This document shows positions 54,756 through 64,000 of a DNA stretch of 64,000 bases, one piece after another (the first letter of the stretch is position 1; the number at the start of each line of letters is the position of its first letter). The notes beneath the pieces are model-generated. The model saw nothing but the letters and a program-made list of their open reading frames with translations. It had not been told where the DNA came from and did not search any database. The translations under genes were made by a program, and so were the position numbers. Source of the stretch: Xiphophorus maculatus (Eukaryota; Chordata; Actinopteri; Cyprinodontiformes; Poeciliidae); assembly GCF_002775205.1 (NCBI RefSeq), contig NC_036453.1:15065594-15129593 (forward strand). Reading direction: 5' to 3'.

Positions 54756-57700
54756 GCCTTTCTCTAACGGAACCGAAACATTTCACTCCGATTAATCTAG
54801 AATAAATCCTAACTATCGGTGTGAGTTCGGCGGCAGGAGGTGGAGCCGCGGGTTCGTCCGTTCGGTTCGGAGCTGCCATGAGGCTTCATGATGGAAATGT
54901 TCCGGTTCGGGCCGACACACCTGGACACTGTTGATGAGGAGATGATAAAGGCGGCACTCACTCAGAGATGGAAGTGGACCAGAACTAGAACCAGAACCTG
55001 GAGTTAGGCGCTTGAAAACCGGACCGTCAGAACCGACTCACCGTCCTGTTTAATACCACGACCTGCGGTTCTGTACTCGGAACCGAACCGAACAGAAGTT
55101 ACTGCTCCTATTCTGACCCAAATGATAGAAACCCAAATCTGGTTCTGAGTTTGGAGGGAAAACCTTTAGCCGGTACTGATCCGGATCAGTCCGGGGTTCC
55201 GTCGGGTTGACGGAAATATCAGTTCTCCATCAGAAATATTGAATATTCCGGAAATTTGACTCAAAACTCATAAAAACTTTGATCGACAGAATAATACTGA
55301 GGAACTGGGCTGTTGCCATGGTTACAGCAGCCAGAACCCGGAAGCCCCTTCTCTCTACTGGACCATTAAAACCCGAACCCTTCCTGCCAGTAGATCCCAG
55401 TAGAACCAGAACGTCTGGACCTTCCAGAACAATCCAGAACCTTTTAACTTCAAAATTTCTGTTAGAAATGATTTAAATAAATAAAATAAAATAGTTTTAT
55501 TTATTCATTTAAATTTTTCCATTTTCTTTTTTCTTTTTCATGTTTCTTTGCTTTGTTCTGATTGACTGAGATGAACAGAACCAGCCCGCGGTTCTGGACC
55601 TGTACCGAGTCAGTTCCAGTATGGTGGAGGCAGTGTGGTGCTGTGGGCAGTCGGTCAGGAGAGACGGTGACCTGAGAGGTCAAAGGTCAAAGCACCAGAA
55701 CTGTCAGAATCTGTATTGGACCTTCAAACGGGTCTGAAGAACATCTCAAGAACATTGAATCGAAATGATCGATTCGGTTCTGATTGGATCGGGCTGGTGT
55801 TGGTTCTGACAGATGTTCCTTTGGTTCTGAAATGCTGGACCACTAACAAACCGGACCGGACCACTGTGGGTTCTGGTTGATTTTGTTGATGACAGATCTG
55901 GTTATCAGGCTCTGACAGACAGAACTGGAATGGGTCGGGTCGGTGCTGCCTGCTGCTGCCTCCTGTTTCCTCAGTCTGGTCCTGGATCCAAACCGGGTCC
56001 GACTGGTCAGGGGCAGAGCCTGAAGGATGGACCCTTCAGGTTTTGAAGAGTCTGACTCCACTCTTCAAAACCGTCCATCCCGACCTGAGTGTGATCCACT
56101 CGGGTCTGGTGACCAGTAACACCGTTTCTGACCTTTAACCCTGCCGAGTCACCTCTGACTTACTGCAAACTCTCTGGTTCTGATTGGACTCTCTGTATGG
56201 TCAGAAGGACTTCTAATTCCAGGTTCATTGGGTTAGAACTGGTCCTCATGGACGCCGGACCAGAAGATCTGTGAACAGAACCAACTGGAACAGGATCATC
56301 TACAGAACACCAGCTGTACACAAGACCGGTTTGGTCCGGTCTGGCAGTCCGACCCGGTCTGCTTCTTTTCTTTGGTCCAAACAGAAACGATTAATTGAAT
56401 TAATTGATTATTGAAATGATCACCAACTAATTTAGTGATTGATTAATCGTTCACTAATAATCTAAAATGGCCACATCTGGGGTATCTACAGTGGTGCAGC
56501 TGGTAGTCAACTTTCTGACAATAACTCTGATCTCGAGCTGCGGCTCCAGGTGCATTGTGGGTGATGTAGGCTCCGGCTCTGGAAGGGATCAGTCGGTTTC
56601 AGCAGTCATGTGAACTCTGAGGCCATAAACAAATGAAAACTGATAACCTGAAAACTGGATGCAGGCGTCTGACTGCAAAAGTGAAAACTGCTCTGCCTCT
56701 GGCATCCTGCAAAAACTCACATCTTTACATACTGACAGCTGATGTCATTAAAGGCTGCAGCTGAGAGGAAGAAATCCTGCTGCAGAACTGGGTCACTGCT
56801 TGTCAAAATGATCGCTGTACGACCCTCTGATTATTTACATATGGATCCAACAGGAAGTGATGTCATAAAAAACCGTTATGATTATAAACACAGTGAAGCA
56901 TCTGATGTTCACAAGGAATAGATGATGGATGGATGGATGGATGGATGGATGGATGGATGGATGGATGGATTGATGGATGGATGGATTGATGGATGATGGA
57001 TGGATGGATAGATGGATACAGGATGGATGGAGGGATGATGGATGGATGGATGGATAATGGATGGATGATGGATGGTTGGATGGATGCATGATGGATGGAG
57101 GATGGATGATGGATGGATGATGGATGGATTGATGGATGATGGGTGGATGGATGGATGATGGATGGATTGATGGATGATGGATGGATGGATGAATGGATGA
57201 TTTATGATGGATGATGGATGGATGATGGATGGAGGATGGATGGATGGATGGATGATGGATGGATGGATGATGATGGATGGATGATGGATGGATTGATGGA
57301 TGATGGGTGGATGGATGGATGGATGGATGGATGGATGGATGGATGGATGGATGATGGATGCATAATGGATGGATGGATGATGGATGGTGGATGGATGGAT
57401 GGATTAATGGATGTATGGATGGATGATGGATGGATGGATGGATGGATGATGTATGGATGATTTATGGATGGATGATGGATGGATGTTGGATGGATGATTG
57501 AGGATGGATGGATGGATGATGGATGGATGGATTGACGGATGATGGATGGATGGATGATGGAAAATGGATGATGGATGGATAGATGTTGGATGGATGGATG
57601 GATGGATGATGCATGGATGGATGGATGTTGGATGGATGGATGATGTATGGATGGATGGATGGATGATGGATGTATGGATGGATGGATGGATGATGGATGT

Positions 57701-60700
57701 ATGGATGGATGTATGGATGGATGATGGATGGATGGATGGATGGATGGAGGATGGATGGATGCATGGATGGATGATGGATGGATGGATGATGATGGATGGA
57801 TAATGGATGGATTGATGGATGATGGGTGGATGGATGGATGGATGGATGGATGATTTATGATGGATGATGGATGGATGGATGATGGATGGATGATGGATGG
57901 AGGATGGATGGATGGATGGATGATGGATGGATGGATGATGATGGATGGATGATGGATGGATTGATGGATGATGGATGGATGGATGGTGGATGGATGGATG
58001 GATGGATGATGGATGGATTATGGATCGATGATGGATGGATGGATGGATGGAGGATGGATGGATGATGATGGATGGATGATGGATGGATTGATGGATGATG
58101 GGTGGATGGATGGATGATTTATGATGGATGATGGATGGATGGATGGATGATGGATGGAGGATGGATGGATGGATGGATGGATGGATGATGGATTGGATGG
58201 ATGATGATGGAATGGATGATGGATGGATTGATGGATGGATGGATGATGGATGGATGATGGATGCATAATGGATGGATGGATGATGGATGGATGGATGGAT
58301 TAATGGATGTATGGATGGATGATGGATGGATGATGGATGTATGGATGGATGGATGATGTATGGATGATTTATGGATGGATGATGGATGGATGATGGATGG
58401 ATGGATGGATGATGGATGTATGTTGGATGGATGTATGGATGATGTATGGATGATTTATGATGGATGGATGATGGATGGATGGATGGATGATGTATGGATG
58501 ATTTATGGATGGATAATGGATGGATGATGGATGGTTGGATGGATGCTTGATGGATGGAGGATGGATGATGAATGGATGTATGGATGGTTGGATAATGGAT
58601 GGATAATGGATGGATGGATGAATGCATAATGGATGCATGAGGGATGATGGATGGATGGATGTTGGATGGATGATTGATTATGGATGGATAGATGATGGAT
58701 GGATGGATTGACGGATGATGGATGGATGGATGATGGAAATTGGATGATGGATGGATAGATGTTGGATGGATGGATGGATGGATGGATGATGCATGGATGG
58801 ATGGATGTTGGATGGATGGATGATGTATGGATGGATGGATGGATGGATGATGGATGTATGGATGTATGGATGGATGATGGATGTATGGATGGATGTATGG
58901 ATGGATGATGGATGGATGGATGGATGGTGGATGGATGGATGGATGATGGATGGATGGATGGATGGATGGTGGATGGATGGATGATGGATGGACGGATGAT
59001 GGATGGATGGATGGATGGTGGATGGATGGATGGATGGAGGATGGATGGATGGATGGATGATGGATGGATGATGGATGGATTGATGGATGATGGGTGGATG
59101 GATGGATGATTTATGATGGATGATGGATGGATGATGGATGGAGGATGGATGGATGGATGATGGATGGATGGATGATGATGGATGGATGATGGATGGATTG
59201 ATGGATGATGGATGGTGGATGGATGGATGGATTAATGGATGTATGGATGGATGATGGATGGATGATGGATGGATGGATGGATGATGTATGGATGATTTAT
59301 GGATGGATGGATGATGGATGGATGGATTGACGGATGATGGATGGATGGATGACGGAAAATGGATGATGGATGGATAGATGTTGGATGGATGGATGGATGG
59401 ATGGATGGATGGATGGATGGATGATGCATGGATGGATGGATGTTGGATGGATGGATGATGTATGGATGGATGATGGATGTATGGATGGATCTATGGATGA
59501 ATGATGGATGGATTGATAATGGATGGATGGACGGATGATGGATGGATGGATGGATGGAGGATGGATGGATGGATGATGATGGATGGATGATGGATGGATT
59601 GATGGATGATGGGTGGATGGATGGATGGATGGATGATTTATGATGGATGATGGATGGATGATGGATGGAGGATGGATGGATGGATGGATGGATGGATGAT
59701 GGATGGATGGATGATGATGGATGATGGATGGTGGATGGATGGATGGATTAATGGATGTATGGATGGATGATGGATGGATGATGGATGGATGGATGATGTA
59801 TGGATGATTTATGGATGGATGATGGATGGATCATGGATGGATGGATGGATGGATGATGGATGTCTGTTTGACTGGGCTGTATGGATGCTGATGGATGCTT
59901 TCTGGATGGATGCATGCTGATTGATGGCTGCTGCTGATGGATGGATTAGCTGGCTGCTGATGGCTGGCTGATGATGGATGGCTTGGATGGCCTGAGGGAT
60001 GAATGGATGATTTCTGATGGCTGGCCTGATGGCTGGCATGGTTGGATGGCTGGCTGGATGCTGCTGGCCTGATGGCTGGCTGCTGGATGGACTGATGCCT
60101 GGCTGACTTTCTGATGGCTGCTGCTGGCTGGCTGCTGGCTGGCTGGCTGGCTTGGCTTGGCTGGCTTGATGGCACTGCCTTGCTGGATGGCTGGCTGCTG
60201 GCTGGCTGCTGGCCTGCTGGCTGGCTGGCTGCTGGCTGGCTGCTGGAGGCTGGCTGCTTGGCCTGGCTGTTGGTGGGTCATGTGACCTGTCAGGTTCTCC
60301 TCTCTCAGCCTCTCCTCTCCTCTTTGTGTTCCAGATGGTAAAACTCGGACCAAGGATAAATATCGGGTGGTGTACACCGACCACCAGCGGCTGGAGCTGG
60401 AGAAGGAGTTCCACTACAGCAAGTACATCACCATCCGGAGGAAGGCGGAGCTGGCCACGGCGCTCAGCCTATCAGAGAGACAGGTACGTTCCGATCGGGT
60501 CCACTCTGCTCCGAACCGATCCGATCAACAGGAAGTACGTCCCCAGCTTCCTGTTTGAGGCTCTGTGGTAGATCTCTCTGTTTTTAACCGATATGATGTC
60601 ATGTAAAAGTTTGTCATCCATCTTTGTGTAAATCATCTGGAAACTCAAACCGACCAGCCGCGTTCTGCAATACCAACGTTCTGATCCGTTTCCAGGTGAA

Positions 60701-60914
60701 GATCTGGTTCCAGAACCGCCGAGCGAAGGAGAGGAAGATCAACAAGAAGAAGCTGCAGCAGCCGGCCTCCTCCACCACGCCCACCCCCCCCACCTGCAGC
60801 ACCGGAGGGGGCGCGCTCAGCAGCAGCAGCGTCACCATGGTTACCAGCAGCAGCGGCAGCAACGGGCTGGTGTCTCCATCTTCTCTGACTCTGAACATCA
60901 AGGAGGAGTACTGA
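53682..60914 (+). CDS. cdx1: Caudal-type homeobox transcription factor CDX1
   Basis: Nuclear transcription factor of the ParaHox caudal family, acting in posterior patterning, Hox regulation and gut epithelium. Exons 53682-54132, 60335-60483 and 60696-60914 close to 272 residues. The N-terminus [20 protein letters not shown] is the CDX1 type. An H6 run follows GY near residue 48. NPYDWIR at 136-142 is the PBX-contact hexapeptide with W140. The homeodomain runs from about 154 to 213: [18 protein letters not shown], then recognition helix [14 protein letters not shown] encoded by exon 3. The tail is Ser/Thr-rich and ends LTLNIKEEY, as I recall for fish cdx1. Intron positions (before [10 protein letters not shown] and between RQ and VKIWFQN) are those of caudal genes. 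CDX4 and CDX2 fit less well at both ends. The 6.2 kb first intron is dominated by simple repeats. Confidence 0.93.
54464..54537 (+). repeat. ATT trinucleotide tract in cdx1 intron 1
   Basis: About 25 uninterrupted ATT units. It lies 140 bases from a complementary AAT tract (54677-54753). Confidence 0.95.
54677..54753 (+). repeat. AAT trinucleotide tract in cdx1 intron 1
   Basis: About 25 uninterrupted AAT units, complementary to the ATT tract at 54464-54537. Together they form an inverted-repeat pair with about 75-base arms. Confidence 0.95.
54754..56916. other. cdx1 intron 1, middle part
   Basis: Unique-looking intron sequence with many GGTTCTG/CAGAACC words and an inverted repeat at 56039-56072 (13-bp arms, 8-bp loop). 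No gene or named element is recognised. Confidence 0.6.
56039..56072. repeat. Inverted repeat, 13-bp arms, 8-bp loop
   Basis: GGTTTTGAAGAGT at 56039-56051 is mirrored exactly at 56060-56072. Confidence 0.82.
56917..59870 (+). repeat. GGAT-type satellite, about 2.95 kb
   Basis: A continuous array of GGAT tetramers mixed with GAT trimers (GATGGATGATGG). Variant words recur in order: GATTTATGATGGATGATGG near 57199, 57851, 58115, 59106 and 59635, and GGATAGATGTTGGATGG near 57573, 58752 and 59368. So longer segments have been duplicated as blocks. Because GGAT repeats lack stop codons in some frames, long artificial open frames (IHPSIHPS or WMDGWMDG) occur; these are not genes. Arrays like this are often collapsed or misjoined in assemblies, so the true length is uncertain. 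Confidence 0.95.
59871..60270 (+). repeat. GGCT/GCTG degenerate repeat next to the homeobox exon
   Basis: The GGAT array changes gradually (ATGGATGGCTGGCTG) into a GGCT/TGCTGGC array of about 400 bases. It stops about 65 bases before the exon 2 acceptor of cdx1, leaving just room for a pyrimidine tract. Confidence 0.9.
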
Positions 60915-63900
60915 GGGGTATAACCGCAGAATGAGTCGTCCTTCCACCAAACTTTCTCTGGCTGTTTGATCCGGAATGGCTGAAAGAACTCTGATTGGTC
61001 CAGAACTCGGCTCCTCTGGTGGTTGGACCAATCAGCTCCAGACTCGGGGTTCAAAGGTCGCGGAGCTTCAGGAAGAACTGCTCTGGTTTATGATTGGCTG
61101 ACAGGAGGTCAGGTGAACCCTGAGCTCCTCCTGGGTTCTGGTAGAGCTGCTGGACCCGACCCGCTCTTAACAGAACCTGAGACCTTCAACCAACAGCAGA
61201 GACTGCTGTCACCTCTGACCTGGATCTGGACCTCCTGACTCATCGTTACGTTTTTTTTTTTTTTTTTACCTTCAGACAGTTCAACAGCTGATGGTAAAAC
61301 TAATGGTCAGAACCAGACGGTTCTGATGGCTCTTGTTGGTTCTGGTGATTTTGGAAACTTCAATCAGAACCATTTTCCATTTCTTCTGGATTTAAAACTC
61401 TGAAGGTTTTTTTTCCTGCATTCAACAAGAAATAATTTAAAACTGTATTAAAATGAAAAACACAACTTTTCCTAAAACTGAACTAATTGCTTTTATAGGC
61501 TGTTTTATTTTCTAATGTTATTATAACAGTTAATCATTTGGACTCGTGATCATCAGAACCATACATTTTGAATTTTATACATTTGTATAAAGAATTTATC
61601 AGATTTATTTATCAGCATGTTTACCAGTCAGTCGTCCCAGAAATGCTAAATATCAATAATAATAATATCAATAATAACTCGATCAATTGAGGAAAATATT
61701 TTTATTTTAAAGTTTTAATCCTGAGGATAATTTCCTGTCCAGATTAATGTGATCAATATGATCAAAATAATTGCCGTTTTGTCTGAAAAACGTCATAAAA
61801 GGTCTAAACTTTTATTAAACACATCCAGATTAAAGTCAAATGTTTATTTATGTATATTCTTCTTCAGTGATTTTATTTTGGGAATTTGGAGAGTAAAACA
61901 CAAACAAAGAACTAGAAACAGGTTTTTATGTTTAATTAGAAAAGAATGAAAACATAACAATAACTTGAATGTTTATTTAATCCTTCATAAAACGTCTGAA
62001 GGAAAGTTGATGCAATCCGCATAAATATTATGACATCAGACGTCCTGAAAACAATTAATGAGCTGTTAAAAAAAGATAAAGCAAAATAATCCACAGATTT
62101 AAAAAACAAAAACACACAAACAGTTTAGATATTAAAACATGATTACAAAATAAAGAGTCAGGGAACCAGTAACTGGTAACCAGTGGTCCGGTCCAGTCTA
62201 TGAAAACATTAATCATTAATAATTAAACTTCCCATTTCTGTCGGACCAATCAAAGCCTCTCCTCCCGTAGTTTCCATGGTAGCAGCGTCTTGAGAGAAGT
62301 TCTGGAGGGAGAATCTGGACCAAAACTTTAATTGGTCTGGTTCCATCGATCCAGTAAAACCGGGAGGGAAAAAGTTTCCAACTCAACGTTTCAACATTCC
62401 GAAGCTGAAATGTTTGGAACCAGAACTCCAGCAGATCCTGACCCGCCTGGTGGTTCTGATCAGGTTCAGGTTCTGGTCCAATTCTGTAGGAACCGGGTTC
62501 TCCAGAAGTTCTCTGCTGATGTTTGTTTTTGCTCTGATTTCCTGTAAATGTTGGTGATTTTAGAATTCATCATTTGTACATTTCAAATGTCGTTTTTATT
62601 AAAAACTAAAAGTTTTATTGTGAAAGTTTGTGTTGGTGTTCTTGCCCTGCTGTCCTGGACTCCTGGAGTCCAGAACCCAGAACCCAGACCCCAGACTCAG
62701 AACCCAGACCCAGTCAGGATGTTCTGGTAGGGTAAACGTCCTGTTCCTGCTGATCGGCTCACCTCGACGCTCAGAGACCAAATGTTTCAGGAATCAGAAT
62801 TTAAACCAGACAGAACCAGCAGACATGTTGGTGGAACCACTGAACCGGGCCTGATCGGACCTGGAGCATCGATTGTCTGATTTTAATAAGCTGTTCTGGA
62901 GTTCTGCTCAAACAGAACCATGTTTGCTGAGCGGCGCATCGGTTGAGGTGTGGCGTCCAAAGGGCAAACACAGGATCTGCTATCTGTCCACACTGAGACC
63001 TTTGTCCTCCAACAACAGCCCTATCTGACGCTGATACACACTATCTGCAGCGCGTGTGTGTGTGTGTGGAGATGTGTGTGTGTGTGTGTGTGGCAGCTAA
63101 CCATGGAGTCCGGCGTCTTGAACTTGAGACCTTCGTTCTGTGACCAAATGAAACAGATCTTCAGGAATCATTTGTCTTGAAACTCCTAGAAATCAAAAGT
63201 TTTAAAAATTTAAATTTAAAAAGAGACTCGAGCCGTCAGCCCTGAGGAACTCCTGAACTGATCCGTTTCTGTTTCTGAATCAAACATCTTTACAGCTTCC
63301 ATCATAAATCACCTGGCCATGAAGTGAAGCTGATTATGACCAGGTATTTCCTGGCCTTGACTCTCCGTTGCCGTGGCAACGGGGCTGCCTTCAGGTTAGT
63401 GGTTTCAACCCTGCAGACGCTCCAGCAGCTCAGGACGAATCAGAACCTCGTTACGGTTCTGAGCCATATTCAGAACAGCTGAGAGAAAATTAAATATTTT
63501 ATTTTAATATTTTTAATCAGAAACATTCGTTCATACGCTAGATTATTCAATCCAATCGATTGATTTTTAACTTTATGAATTAAGTGAAATATTTTTATTT
63601 TTGTGACCCGACAGAATCAGTAGTTCCTATTTATAGTCATAAACACCTTAACCTGAACCCTTATCGTTTATATAATTCATTAACATCTGTGACACCTGCA
63701 GCTGACACAAGGAAGCGCACATGTCGTCACGTAGATGGTTTAGGCCACGCCCCCTCGTTAATGTGACCTGAGTGTGAAAATGTGCCGAGTCACTGAGAGC
63801 AGAAACAGAAATACTCTGAAGAAATGTTGGAAACCTGAGACTAAGGTCATATTTTTATTTAAAAAAATGTTTACAAATATTTTTCCAGGATTAAAGGTGA

Positions 63901-64000
63901 AAATTTAACAAACGTAAATCAGGTAATTTTCTGATATTGACAGGAAATCAGTGATGGAAAGTCAAAGCGTCAGGTTCTGTTAGAATATCCGGGTCCAAAC
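60915..64000. other. cdx1 3' flank and right edge
   Basis: The cdx1 3' untranslated region is at the start. No further gene is supported. The stretch has a T run near 61251-61268, a TG-rich block (63053-63092), a perfect X-box-like palindrome (63365-63382) and AT-rich sequence. Confidence 0.5.
63365..63382. promoter_or_regulatory. X-box (RFX) palindrome
   Basis: CCGTTGCCGTGGCAACGG has 8-bp exact arms around GT and matches the strong RFX consensus GTTGCC-NN-GGCAAC. A regulatory role is inferred from the motif only. Confidence 0.4.

Noticed and set aside
57404-58627. 407-codon open frame of IHPS repeats
   Set aside because: It is the stop-free frame of the GGAT satellite, with no unique sequence, no homology and equivalents in other frames.
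59809-60414. 201-codon Gln/Ser/Pro-rich minus-strand frame
   Set aside because: It reads through the GGCT/GGAT repeats and then antisense to the cdx1 homeobox exon.
1-64000. Retrovirus-like, LTR or Polinton element
   Set aside because: No LTR pair, integrase, protease, capsid or envelope-like coding was seen; both reverse transcriptases are of non-LTR LINEs.

Overview
The window is vertebrate nuclear DNA, almost certainly from a ray-finned (teleost) fish. Coding regions are broken by canonical GT-AG introns, the proteins read as teleost orthologs of vertebrate genes, and the interspersed repeats are fish families: Rex1 and Rex3 LINEs, a Helitron helicase relic and hAT-type MITEs. Introns and spacers are saturated with the short word GGTTCTG/CAGAACC. 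From memory this, and one repeat family seen at 30.4 and 34.7 kb, resembles cyprinodontiform genomes (killifish, livebearers); that placement is an inference. Nothing prokaryotic, no CRISPR array and no retrovirus-like element was seen.

Layout. 0.3-0.95 kb: decayed Helitron helicase tail. 5.7-6.8 kb (minus): an xcr1-like chemokine receptor. 10.9-17.4 kb (minus): a six-exon nicotinic acetylcholine receptor subunit of the alpha9/alpha10 class, best match alpha10. 19.5-24.3 kb (plus): three-exon siah2 E3 ubiquitin ligase, whose second intron holds an antisense Rex1 LINE. 26.8-29.7 kb (minus): six-exon rbmx2 spliceosomal RNA-binding protein. 31.1-36.8 kb (plus): fifteen-coding-exon ap4m1, the mu subunit of the AP-4 adaptor. 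39.7-47.7 kb (plus): sixteen-exon arrb2 (beta-arrestin 2). 49.2-50.2 kb: Rex3 LINE fragment. 53.7-60.9 kb (plus): three-exon cdx1 homeobox gene. Its first intron carries two opposed ATT/AAT tracts and a roughly 3 kb GGAT satellite ending close to the homeobox exon. 61-64 kb: spacer.

Exon boundaries were assigned by hand from GT/AG sites, reading-frame phase and recalled human orthologs. In every multi-exon gene the phases close exactly to an uninterrupted protein: chrna10 503 aa, siah2 325, rbmx2 305, ap4m1 441, arrb2 407, cdx1 272. All six look intact. The genes are not a functional operon-like unit. rbmx2 and ap4m1 are head to head about 1.45 kb apart and could share a promoter region. arrb2 and the chemokine receptor act in the same general process (GPCR signalling), but nothing in the sequence links them.

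I did not find a convincing new biological system. The most unusual signals are in the DNA itself. There is a series of perfect inverted repeats with 1-9 bp centres, the best having 22-bp arms and a 1-bp centre beside an ap4m1 splice donor. A 67-bp inverted copy of the siah2 exon 2/intron 2 junction lies 5.4 kb away. The GGTTCTG word is pervasive, and the GGAT satellite in cdx1 shows higher-order structure.
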